A DNA stretch of 13,931 bases from positions 1 through 13,931 of the forward strand of contig JASLDG010000050.1 in NCBI GenBank assembly GCA_030146045.1, given 5' to 3'. The notes under the pieces were generated by a model. It saw nothing but the letters and a program-made list of their open reading frames with translations, was not told where the DNA came from and searched no databases. The DNA comes from Candidatus Saccharimonadales bacterium. Lineage in GTDB: Bacteria > Patescibacteriota > Saccharimonadia > Saccharimonadales > Saccharimonadaceae. This document shows positions 1 to 6,214 of this stretch, piece after piece. Made by a program: the position numbers and the translations under genes. The number at the start of each line of letters is the position of its first letter. Positions within the stretch are counted from its first letter, which is position 1.

Positions 1-894
1 GGCGAAAAAGCGACAGGCCAGATGACTATTACGCGCACGGGTGTATCGTCAAAATCTGAGACGATTCCTATCGGCACCGGCTTCAGCAGCGGCAGTTATA
101 CGTTTACGACGACAGCGACAGTCACTATTCCGGCATCGCAAATTGTTGGAACGGGTATTGACCACGGATCAGCAACGGTAAATGTACAAGCAGTTGATAT
201 TGGAGATGGGTTCAACCTTGGTGCTCAGTCATACCAATCAACTGTAAGCGGATTTTCGGCAAGTGGCAGTCAGATGAGTGGTGGTTCTGCAAAAGAAATA
301 CAGGTTGTCACGCAAGCTGATGTTATGGCGGCTACAGAGCAACTTTCAAAGCAAAAGGCCGATGACGTTAAGAAAAAATTAGCCGATAAATTCCCAAGTA
401 GTAGCGTCGTGATTGATTCGAGCTTTGTAGTGGCGGCAGGTGATGCTCAGCCAAGTCCTGCTATCGGCCAGGAAGCCGCTGGCGGTAAAGCGAAGCTTAC
501 GCAAGAGACAACCTATTCACTGACGGCGGTTGATAAAAACGACCTCGATAACTTCCTAACTAAGGCACTGCAAAAAACATTAACGAGCACAAAAGAACAG
601 CGTGTATACGATACAGGTGTCAAGAGCGCGCAGCTTACCGCCTTTACGAAGGTTGACGCGAGTGATTCTGCTCAAGCTACACTTTCAGCGACTGGTCGGG
701 TTGGTCCAATGATCAACGATGAGGATATTAAGAATCAGATTAAGGGCAAGCGTTTTGGTGAAGTTCAGTCGACACTTAAATCGATCGAGGGTGTTCGTGA
801 CGCGCTAACGACATTCTCGCCGTTCTGGGTGCAGACCGTGCCAAACGACACAAAGAAAATAACAATCGAATTTAAGCTTTCGGATGGCAAGTAA
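1..894 (+). CDS. Baseplate J-like domain protein, 3' part only (cut by window start)
   Basis: The reading frame is already open at base 1 (GEKATGQ before the first Met at 22), so this is the C-terminal ~297 residues of a longer protein. The visible start, with GEKATGQMTITR, IPIGTGFSSGSYTF and VTIPASQIVG, matches the repeat style of baseplate J/gp47-like domains in CPR envelope proteins: a beta-rich 'xATGxVTI...IPAGTxF' pattern. A more alpha/beta, lysine-rich part follows from about residue 100 and carries no motif I can name. No membrane segment is visible in this portion; an N-terminal one would lie outside the window. The stop overlaps the ruvX start by 11 nt, so the two are probably co-transcribed. 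No other phage tail gene is nearby, so an envelope or secreted role is more likely than a prophage. The family call rests on pattern recognition and the function is unknown. Confidence 0.65.
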   Translation, partial: GEKATGQMTITRTGVSSKSETIPIGTGFSSGSYTFTTTATVTIPASQIVGTGIDHGSATVNVQAVDIGDGFNLGAQSYQSTVSGFSASGSQMSGGSAKEIQVVTQADVMAATEQLSKQKADDVKKKLADKFPSSSVVIDSSFVVAAGDAQPSPAIGQEAAGGKAKLTQETTYSLTAVDKNDLDNFLTKALQKTLTSTKEQRVYDTGVKSAQLTAFTKVDASDSAQATLSATGRVGPMINDEDIKNQIKGKRFGEVQSTLKSIEGVRDALTTFSPFWVQTVPNDTKKITIEFKLSDGK

Positions 895-1294
895 TAAGAC
901 TTCCTATCTTGCGCTTGATGTGGGTGAGAAGCGAATTGGCGTAGCTGTCGCGAGCGGTGCTGTTAAGATTGCAGTGCCACTGACGACAGTACAGGTGGAT
1001 GGCACTGAACTCAAAGAACTGGCGCGGATTGTCGCGAGTGAATCGACCGATGTCATTGTAGTTGGATACCCGCGCAATCAATCAGGTGAAGCGACTGCTC
1101 AGACGGCTTATGCCGAGAACTTCGCGGCCCAGTTGGATGGCTTTGCTCCGACGCTGGTGTTTCAGGATGAGTCGCTCACGAGTGTGATGGCCGAAAATCA
1201 ACTGAAAGCGCTCGGTGGTGCTTACAAAAAAGAAGATATTGACGCGCGTGCGGCGGCAATTATCTTACAAGATTATTTGGAGATGTATACATGA
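884..1294 (+). CDS. ruvX: RuvX/YqgF family Holliday junction resolvase or pre-16S rRNA nuclease
   Basis: This is a 136-residue RNase H-fold nuclease of the usual family length. The first strand carries LALDVGEKRIGVA with Asp12. The central motif is VVGYPRNQSGEATAQT (about 59-74), followed by FQDESLTS (Asp95-Glu96) and the C-terminal DARAAAIILQDYL with Asp120, which together supply the acidic metal-binding set. In Escherichia coli YqgF processes the 5' end of pre-16S rRNA, and a Holliday-junction resolvase activity has been reported for some relatives; the sequence cannot separate the two. The start at 884 lies inside the end of the upstream gene and no nearer in-frame ATG fits the conserved N-terminus. 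The stop overlaps the mltG start as ATGA, implying translational coupling. It is one of the few genes here ending in TGA, which confirms the standard bacterial code. Confidence 0.93.
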   Translation: MASNKTSYLALDVGEKRIGVAVASGAVKIAVPLTTVQVDGTELKELARIVASESTDVIVVGYPRNQSGEATAQTAYAENFAAQLDGFAPTLVFQDESLTSVMAENQLKALGGAYKKEDIDARAAAIILQDYLEMYT

Positions 1295-2559
1295 AACAAG
1301 ATATTATTCCACCGCAGCGACCATCTACTCCGAGTCAGCCGGTCCCACGTTCGGTCGATGGTACCGTGCGCCCTGCGCCGCGCCCGAGTGGCGGACCGAT
1401 TGATCCGCAGCATACATTGAGTCCTCCTGAGTATCATGAATTGCTCAAAAGTGGCGACTCGAACGACCTGCCTCCTCTTCACGAGGAAAGCGCACCTAAA
1501 GCAAAGCCGCCTAAGCGAAGAAAATGGCTGAAGGTGGTACTGATCATTATTACTCTTCTGGTCGTAGTGCTTGGAGCTGCTGTGGCGGCAGGCTATCTCT
1601 GGTATCAGCAGCAACTCAGTCCGGTATCTGTGAATAATGGTAAAGCTGATTATATTACTATTGAACAAGGCGCTACGACGACTGCGATTGCCGATAGCTT
1701 GCAGGCAAAAGGGTTGATTCGAAACAGTACTGCGTTTATGCTTTATATGCGGTTTTCAAGCGCGCACGAGCTGAAAGCCGGACGCTACAAGGTGAGTGCC
1801 GATCAGTCAGTTGCGCAGATTGTCGAGCATCTGGCGAGTGGTAAGCAGGATCAATTGACCGTGACCTTTTTGCCAGGTGATACGCTCGCGAATCATCGCA
1901 AGCGTCTCGTGCAGGCTGGATTTAGTGAGGCGGATGTCGATGCGGCGCTCGCGGCTACCTATCAAGGGGCATTATTTGCAGGCAAGCCAACAGGGAGCGA
2001 TCTTGAGGGTTATATCTTTGGTGAAACATATCAATTTGACGCGGGTGTTGATGCAAAAACGGTGCTTCAGCGTACGTTTACACAATTTGAACAAGAGATA
2101 AAACAAAATGGTTTAGCCGAGAAGTTCGCGGCTCATGGCCTTACGACGTTCCAAGCAATTACACTTGCTTCGATTGTACAACGTGAAGTAACGATTAAAG
2201 AAGGAGATCCGGCAAGTTTGCAAGATGCAGCCAAAGTAGCCGGGGTGTTCTATAATCGTATGAAGGCGGGAATGTCGCTGGGATCGGATGTGACATACCA
2301 ATATGCAGCACGTAAAATGGGAGTTGCGCCTGATCCGAAGCTCGATTCGCCGTACAATACTCGTATTCATACCGGTCTTCCTCCAGGACCTATCTCATCG
2401 CCTGGAATTGGAGCATTAAAAGCGGTCGCAAACCCTGCCGTGCATAGCTATTTGTTTTTCTTGAGCGGTGACGACGATGTGACATATTTTGCGACGACCG
2501 ATGCGGAGCATGAAAAGAACATACAGCAGCATTGTCATTACAAGTGTAGTATTAATTAG
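1291..2559 (+). CDS. mltG: MltG endolytic murein transglycosylase (YceG family)
   Basis: MltG cleaves nascent glycan strands at the outer face of the membrane and is thought to set glycan length. The 422 residues comprise a proline-rich cytoplasmic tail (1-75), a basic stop KPPKRRK, one membrane helix (about 82-104), a LysM-like/YceG N-lobe (about 118-190) and the catalytic lobe. Key motifs are LEGYIFGETYQF (238-249), ASIVQRE with the likely catalytic Glu299, GVFYNRM (318-324), SDVTYQY and TGLPPGPISSPG (361-372). The end, YFATTDAEHEKN, matches the usual MltG C-terminus; the final Cys-containing HCHYKCSIN is an extra few residues. The N-terminal Pro-rich tail is longer than in E. coli (which has almost none), a feature of Gram-positive-type homologues. 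Its ATG overlaps the ruvX stop (ATGA), so it belongs to the same operon. I see no strong hairpin terminator after its stop. Confidence 0.95.
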   Translation: MKQDIIPPQRPSTPSQPVPRSVDGTVRPAPRPSGGPIDPQHTLSPPEYHELLKSGDSNDLPPLHEESAPKAKPPKRRKWLKVVLIIITLLVVVLGAAVAAGYLWYQQQLSPVSVNNGKADYITIEQGATTTAIADSLQAKGLIRNSTAFMLYMRFSSAHELKAGRYKVSADQSVAQIVEHLASGKQDQLTVTFLPGDTLANHRKRLVQAGFSEADVDAALAATYQGALFAGKPTGSDLEGYIFGETYQFDAGVDAKTVLQRTFTQFEQEIKQNGLAEKFAAHGLTTFQAITLASIVQREVTIKEGDPASLQDAAKVAGVFYNRMKAGMSLGSDVTYQYAARKMGVAPDPKLDSPYNTRIHTGLPPGPISSPGIGALKAVANPAVHSYLFFLSGDDDVTYFATTDAEHEKNIQQHCHYKCSIN

Positions 2560-2601
2560 GCATAAGCTCGATTTGACAAAAAAGCCATTTTAAAAAATAT
2601 A

Positions 2602-2630
2602 TTGACTTTTTATGCAATAGCATTTATAAT
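2602..2630 (+). promoter_or_regulatory. Sigma70-type promoter for the LysM-CHAP gene
   Basis: TTGACT (2602-2607), a 17-base spacer, then a perfect TATAAT (2625-2630), with an A/T-rich stretch just upstream. Transcription would start near 2637, giving a leader of about 255 nt before the next gene. Confidence 0.8.
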
Positions 2631-2636
2631 GATCAT

Positions 2637-2892
2637 TAGCACATTTCGTGAGATGAGAGCCGGTCACGACTGAAGTATTTACTGAACGTCGATGCGAGTG
2701 GGTCGCTAACATCACGGGAAATGAGCCTACCGACAAATGTCGTACGGGTACCGAAATGAACATTTTCAAACCTAATACCAATTAATATGAAATAGGTCGA
2801 CACGTACCCCGTTCCACCGCCTGTTATGCGAGGCCGCGCGGAAGAAAGACAGAGTAAGGTAGTGCCCTTGTAGTAATACAGGCGGCAGGAGA
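2637..2892 (+). promoter_or_regulatory. Long structured 5' leader of the LysM-CHAP gene, possible cis-regulatory RNA
   Basis: This non-coding stretch of about 255 nt lies between a good promoter and the hydrolase start. It has no plausible ORF. Inverted repeats seen by eye: 2647-2651 with 2664-2668, a hairpin around CGACaaatGTCG near 2730-2741, AAGG/CCTT at 2856-2859 with 2866-2869, and a GTAA-capped hairpin 2867-2872 with 2877-2882. An 8-bp perfect helix, CCGCCTGT (2817-2824) with ACAGGCGG (2878-2885), competes with that last hairpin for the same bases just before the AGGAG at 2887-2891. This is the layout of a leader that controls ribosome access. LysM/CHAP hydrolase genes are common targets of c-di-AMP (ydaO) riboswitches elsewhere, but I cannot find the ydaO consensus core here. 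Confidence 0.5.
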
Positions 2893-4092
2893 ATGATAAT
2901 TCGTAATCAATCACAAGTAGAGGCGCAAGCTTCTGCGATACGAGATACGGCCATGAAATCAGCGGCGGCAACGCCAAAGACGCGCCGTACGCGAAAAGCC
3001 AAACGTAGTCTCGGTACTATAGGTATCTATTCCGGCGTATTTGTCGTCGTTATATCCTTGATATCTATCGGGTATCGTGCACCACAAGATTTATCAGTTG
3101 CTTCTGTTGCAAGCGACGTACCTACGGTATCGTCAGCTCCTGCACTTGCTGCAGCTCCTTCGGTCGATAAAATTATGAGTACTGATGTGGCTGGCCATTT
3201 GGCAACGCAAGTTGATATGCCTGTTGCTAATAATATTGCTAACTTGTCGGTGTCGCTTGATGCCCAAGCGCAGCTTGAGCAGACATCTGATACGGTTATT
3301 AGCAAGCCGCAAATTATCCAACCAACTGCCGCAAACCGCGAAATAACCAAACACCTTACGAAAGAAGGTGAGACAGTGCAGTCGGTCGCTGTTCAGTATA
3401 ATCTGCAGCCAGATACGGTTCGATGGGCAAATAATCTCGAAAAGGATAGTATTGATACGGGTAAAGAGTTAACGATCCCGCCGGTTGATGGTGTTGTCTA
3501 CACTACTAAGGCCGGAGATACGCCTGCGGCTATTGCACAGAAGTATAAATCAGATGAAGCGCGCGTTGTGTCATTTAACGACTTAGAGATCAGTGGTATG
3601 ACTGCTGGTAAGCAGATCGTGATTCCTGGTGGTGTCATGCCAGAAGAGCTGCGCCCAGGCTATCAAGCACCTGTTGGCAATGTGTCACGTGAAGCGGCTA
3701 ATAATGCAGCTGGTACTGGCTATCGTGTGAACACGAAGATTGCTCAAGCGTCTGCAGGGAACCGCTATGCATACGGTAACTGTACCTGGTACGCGTACGA
3801 GCGTCGCGCTCAGATGGGCAAGCCAGTTGGTAGTTTCTGGGGTAACGCGAATACCTGGGGTATTTACGCTCGATCTGCAGGCTATCTTGTTGATAAGAAC
3901 CCATCATACGGTGCAGTGCTTGTTGATACGGCTGGGTACTATGGTCACGTTGCAGTTGTCGAGAGTGTGAATCCTGAAACAGGTGATGTGACAATTAGCG
4001 AAATGAATAACTATGCATACGGTGGCTTTGGTATCGTTAACAAGCGAACGCTCACGGCTGGCCAAGCTGCAGCGTATAGCTACATTCACTAA
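2893..4092 (+). CDS. Membrane-anchored LysM-LysM-CHAP peptidoglycan hydrolase
   Basis: This 399-residue protein is probably a cell-wall amidase or endopeptidase acting outside the membrane. Residues 1-40 are basic and cytoplasmic, and 43-60 form one hydrophobic helix (signal anchor or uncleaved signal). Residues 62-150 are an Ala/Ser/Val-rich linker. Two LysM domains follow (about 153-197 and 201-246), then a CHAP domain (about 285-399) with catalytic Cys297 in YGNCTWYA, His352 in YGHVAVVE and the acidic/Asn position in ISEMNN (368-373). The start is uncertain: AGGAG ends only one base before ATG 2893, too close for a normal Shine-Dalgarno, while an in-frame ATG at 2953 (residue 21) gives a more typical signal-sequence n-region. 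The gene is monocistronic, between its own promoter and terminator. CHAP plus LysM proteins are typical cell-wall remodelling enzymes; a role in attachment to a host cell is only a guess. Confidence 0.92.
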   Translation: MIIRNQSQVEAQASAIRDTAMKSAAATPKTRRTRKAKRSLGTIGIYSGVFVVVISLISIGYRAPQDLSVASVASDVPTVSSAPALAAAPSVDKIMSTDVAGHLATQVDMPVANNIANLSVSLDAQAQLEQTSDTVISKPQIIQPTAANREITKHLTKEGETVQSVAVQYNLQPDTVRWANNLEKDSIDTGKELTIPPVDGVVYTTKAGDTPAAIAQKYKSDEARVVSFNDLEISGMTAGKQIVIPGGVMPEELRPGYQAPVGNVSREAANNAAGTGYRVNTKIAQASAGNRYAYGNCTWYAYERRAQMGKPVGSFWGNANTWGIYARSAGYLVDKNPSYGAVLVDTAGYYGHVAVVESVNPETGDVTISEMNNYAYGGFGIVNKRTLTAGQAAAYSYIH

Positions 4093-4109
4093 ATGATATA
4101 CAGATGAGT

Positions 4110-4138
4110 AAAAGGCCTCCGCTAGAGAGGTCTTTTAT
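4110..4138 (+). terminator. Rho-independent terminator after the LysM-CHAP gene
   Basis: Stem AAAAGGCCTC (4110-4119) pairs with GAGGTCTTTT (4127-4136), including one G-T pair, around a 7-base loop. The 3' arm ends in a T run. It lies 18 bases after the stop codon. Confidence 0.8.
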
Positions 4139-4249
4139 TATAAGAAGCACGACCGCTCCCGCCATAGTACGATTCTTCCAGAATCGACACATAGCTTGCT
4201 GCCCCAACCGGCGCCACTTGCGCTGGCGTGATACAAAGGATCGCTGTAC

Positions 4250-4278
4250 TGGACTAAATAATAAAAATATGCTATAAT
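4250..4278 (+). promoter_or_regulatory. Extended -10 promoter of obg, leaderless arrangement
   Basis: TGGACT (4250-4255, 4 of 6 consensus bases), 17-base spacer, TGC then perfect TATAAT (4273-4278). The obg ATG at 4287 follows after 8 bases, so the predicted start of transcription coincides with the start codon. The remaining intergenic sequence (4139-4249) shows only small inverted repeats, such as GATTCttccaGAATC, and no gene. Confidence 0.75.
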
Positions 4279-4286
4279 GAAATTAT

Positions 4287-5573
4287 ATGTTTGTCGATAC
4301 CGCAACCATCACGATTACAGCAGGCAAAGGCGGCGATGGAGCGGTTAGTTTTCGGCACGAGATCTATGTTGATAAGGGCGGCCCAGATGGCGGCGATGGT
4401 GGCAAAGGCGGCGATGTTATTTTTGAGGCAACGAGTAATCTGAATACCTTGATTGATTTTCGATTCAAACCAGAGCTCAAGGCAAAACCGGGGCAGAATG
4501 GGAGTAAGGCAAACCGCCGAGGAAAATCGGGTGATTCTCTGATAGTGAAAGTGCCTGTGGGGACGATAATTCGCCGAGACGGTGTGGTGGTGGCTGACCT
4601 GACCGAGCACGGTGCGCAGGCAGTGGTTGCGCGTGGTGGTGACGGTGGATTTGGTAACGCACACTTTAAATCGTCGGTTCGTCAGACGCCGCGTATTGCG
4701 GAACTGGGTGAGCCCGGTGAAGCATTTGAAGCAGAGCTTGAGTTGAAGCTCTTGGCTGATGTTGGTTTGGTCGGGTTTCCAAATGCAGGCAAGTCAACTT
4801 TTTTGAGCGTCGTGAGTAATGCGCGTCCTGAAATTGCCGACTATGCCTTTACGACGCTGACACCAAACTTAGGTGTGGCGACGATTGATGAGACTGATCT
4901 ACTGATTGCGGATATCCCTGGGCTGATCGAAGGTGCCAGCGAGGGTAAGGGCTTGGGTGACGCATTCTTGCGTCATGTTGAGCGTACTTCGGTGTTGCTC
5001 CATCTGATAGATGCCTACAGTAATGATATCGCAGCTGATTATCAGACGATTCGTCAAGAACTGGCGCAGTATTCCGATGAGCTGCCGGGCCGGCCTGAAG
5101 TTATTGCACTTACCAAAACCGAAGGTCTCGACGATGATATTATCGCTATGCAGCGCGAAGCGGTTCAAGCAGTTGCGGGCGATACACCAGTATTTGCCAT
5201 TTCGTCGGCAGCGCATCAGGGGGTTAAGGAGGTGCTGCGTGCACTTCGTGACCGTGTTGATGATATGAAAGCACAAGGGGTAGAGCTTGATACTGAGGGT
5301 GAAATAGATTTGCCTGTGATTACGCTGAGCAGCGCCCGCGCGTCTGAGCAGTGGAATGTCACCAGGGACGATGAATCGGGCGTCTATATTATCTCTGGCG
5401 AGAAGATCGAGAAATTCGCTCGTCGGACCAACTTTGATGGCTACGAAAACGTCAACCGTTTGCGCGATATTATGAAAAAGATGGGCATTAGCCACGAATT
5501 GATCCGCCAGGGCGCGGTCGGCGAGAGTGTGATCCGCATTGGCGGGGCTGAATTTACGCTGCTTGAGCAATAG
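4287..5573 (+). CDS. obg: Obg/CgtA ribosome-associated GTPase
   Basis: Obg assists late 50S subunit assembly and links it to nucleotide status. All three parts are present in 428 residues: the glycine-rich Obg fold (1-155, with GKGGDGAVSF and GPDGGDGGKGGDV), the G domain (157-325) and a C-terminal OCT domain (about 350-428). GTPase motifs: G1 GFPNAGKST (163-171), switch I FTTLTPNLG (188-196), G3 DIPGLIEGA (209-217), G5 SSA (306-308). The G4 motif is TKTE at 276-279 rather than the usual NKxD, although its place in the fold is right. The start is fixed by the universal Obg N-terminus and by the -10 box 8 bases upstream, so no Shine-Dalgarno is possible. It is alone in its transcription unit. 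TKTE could be a lineage feature rather than a loss of function, since all other motifs are intact. Confidence 0.97.
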   Translation: MFVDTATITITAGKGGDGAVSFRHEIYVDKGGPDGGDGGKGGDVIFEATSNLNTLIDFRFKPELKAKPGQNGSKANRRGKSGDSLIVKVPVGTIIRRDGVVVADLTEHGAQAVVARGGDGGFGNAHFKSSVRQTPRIAELGEPGEAFEAELELKLLADVGLVGFPNAGKSTFLSVVSNARPEIADYAFTTLTPNLGVATIDETDLLIADIPGLIEGASEGKGLGDAFLRHVERTSVLLHLIDAYSNDIAADYQTIRQELAQYSDELPGRPEVIALTKTEGLDDDIIAMQREAVQAVAGDTPVFAISSAAHQGVKEVLRALRDRVDDMKAQGVELDTEGEIDLPVITLSSARASEQWNVTRDDESGVYIISGEKIEKFARRTNFDGYENVNRLRDIMKKMGISHELIRQGAVGESVIRIGGAEFTLLEQ

Positions 5574-5588
5574 CTCATATTTACTTTT
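5564..5588 (+). terminator. Weak candidate terminator at the end of obg
   Basis: TGAGC (5564-5568) and GCTCA (5573-5577) form a 5-bp stem whose loop and 3' arm include the TAG stop, followed by T-rich sequence ending in TTTTT. It is short, so termination may be partial. Confidence 0.35.
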
Positions 5589-5609
5589 TGTATAAAAATG
5601 GTAAAAGTA

Positions 5610-5639
5610 TTGACACAGTATCATATTTAATGATATGAT
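5610..5639 (+). promoter_or_regulatory. Sigma70-type promoter of the Ser-rich small gene
   Basis: Perfect TTGACA (5610-5615), 18-base spacer, TATGAT (5634-5639). The 13-mer AAAAGTATTGACA ending at 5615 recurs exactly at the next promoter (6173-6185). Transcription should start near 5646, leaving a leader of about 158 nt. Confidence 0.8.
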
Positions 5640-5723
5640 CGAAAAGTTGCGCAAGTCGAGGCTCATCCTCCTCGCGACAAAAGAACATTGATAATATGAC
5701 ACGTAAGAGTGATGTAGCGATCG

Positions 5724-5771
5724 ATGTGCTTGGCTTTATGCCTCCTATGGGAGGTGGAAAGCCAAGCACAT
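5724..5771 (+). promoter_or_regulatory. Perfect 14-bp hairpin in the leader of the Ser-rich small gene
   Basis: ATGTGCTTGGCTTT (5724-5737) is exactly complementary to AAAGCCAAGCACAT (5758-5771). Inside, CCTCC (5741-5745) pairs with GGAGG (5750-5754) around a TATG loop. The inner arm thus holds a Shine-Dalgarno-like GGAGG paired to its complement, but no start codon lies at a suitable distance, so the hairpin may stabilise the mRNA or bind a protein. A smaller hairpin, CGAGG (5657-5661) with CCTCG (5670-5674), precedes it. The region is also open in the frame of the small protein from ATG 5696, but that ATG lacks a ribosome binding site. Confidence 0.7.
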
Positions 5772-5803
5772 TCCGTGTTGGGCAAGTAACGAAAGGTACT
5801 GCA

Positions 5804-5989
5804 ATGAGCCGTAACCAGAAGCGTCCCCGCCCCACCTCCATCGCCACGTCGCGCGGCCTCTCCGCCACGGACTTCTTCACCACGACCTCGGACAACGGCA
5901 GCTCCTCGAGCTCCTCGTGCGGGTCGAGTTCCAGCTCCAGCTCCAGCTCCAGCGACAGCTCATCGAGCTGTGGCGGTGGCGGCGACTAG
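5804..5989 (+). CDS. Small Ser/Cys/Gly-rich protein of unknown function, foreign-looking codon use
   Basis: I do not recognise this 61-residue protein. It begins MSRNQKRPRP, has a short Thr/Ser/Asp-rich middle (ATDFFTTTSDN), then a long serine run interrupted by CG and D, and ends in SCGGGGD. Two cysteines flank the main serine run. No membrane helix or signal peptide is visible. The start at 5804 is preferred because AAAGG lies 7 bases upstream, as at the ribosomal protein gene in this window, whereas ATG 5696 has no such site. About 54 of the 60 sense codons after ATG end in G or C, far above the neighbouring genes, and hexamer repeats build the serine tract. Glycine-rich Cys tails of this style also occur at the ends of some secreted or membrane proteins. 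It has its own promoter, a hairpin leader and a terminator. It could be a real peptide, a remnant of a transferred high-GC gene, or partly a structural RNA. Confidence 0.55.
   Translation: MSRNQKRPRPTSIATSRGLSATDFFTTTSDNGSSSSSSCGSSSSSSSSSSDSSSSCGGGGD
5900..5953 (+). repeat. Short tandem repeats encoding the serine tract
   Basis: AGCTCCTCG is repeated twice in tandem (5900-5917), and CCAGCT almost four times (5931-5953). Units of 9 and 6 bases keep the frame, so slippage would change the length of the serine run without disrupting the gene. Confidence 0.75.
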
Positions 5990-5997
5990 CGCCCGCC

Positions 5998-6078
5998 TGG
6001 TGTGAAACGTTCAGTCTTCTGACAAGCACTTCACACCATAACAATGGCGGGGTGAGTACCGCGCTCACCCCGCCATTG
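5998..6078 (+). other. Two consecutive strong hairpins after the Ser-rich gene
   Basis: The first stem is TGGTGTGAA (5998-6006) with TTCACACCA (6030-6038), enclosing TCAG-tctt-CTGA (6011-6022). The second is a perfect 15-bp stem, CAATGGCGGGGTGAG (6042-6056) with CTCACCCCGCCATTG (6064-6078), with a 7-base loop. Neither is followed directly by a T run, so they are probably 3' UTR structure upstream of the terminator at 6107 rather than terminators themselves. Confidence 0.7.
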
Positions 6079-6106
6079 GCCTCTTATGTGACTATTTTCT
6101 CGTTTG

Positions 6107-6140
6107 GCCCTTACTGTATTTCAGAAGGGCTCTTTTATTT
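6107..6140 (+). terminator. Rho-independent terminator of the Ser-rich gene unit
   Basis: GCCCTT (6107-6112) pairs with AAGGGC (6125-6130). The stem continues inward as CTG/CAG (6114-6116 with 6122-6124) past one bulged A, and TCTTTTATTT follows. Confidence 0.85.
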
Positions 6141-6179
6141 ATAGATATTTGCCAAATAGTAAAAAAGTGATAAAAAGTA

Positions 6180-6208
6180 TTGACATTATATATAAACTCT
6201 GCTATAAT
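6180..6208 (+). promoter_or_regulatory. Consensus sigma70 promoter of the large non-coding RNA
   Basis: Perfect TTGACA (6180-6185), 17-base spacer, TGC extension and perfect TATAAT (6203-6208). This is the best promoter in the window. The upstream flank is A-rich and includes the 13-mer shared with the promoter at 5610. Confidence 0.92.
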
Positions 6209-6214
6209 GTTGAA

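Noticed and set aside
1..894. Prophage tail module
   Set aside because: The baseplate J-like protein is followed directly by ruvX and mltG in an overlapping operon, with no other phage gene, integrase or attachment site in view.
1292..1294. TGA recoded as glycine (genetic code 25)
   Set aside because: TGA closes ruvX exactly at the mltG start, and no long gene here contains an internal TGA.
2637..2892. ydaO (c-di-AMP) riboswitch
   Set aside because: The downstream gene type fits and one GCTAAC stretch (about 2704) is reminiscent, but the other conserved blocks are missing.
4899..5702. 267-residue open frame on the minus strand
   Set aside because: It lies opposite obg, with biased composition and no recognisable domain; obg is unambiguous in the other strand.
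5696..5803. Upstream start for the Ser-rich protein (adding 36 residues)
   Set aside because: There is no ribosome site before ATG 5696, codon use there differs sharply from the rest, and most of the stretch is the perfect leader hairpin. It cannot be fully excluded.
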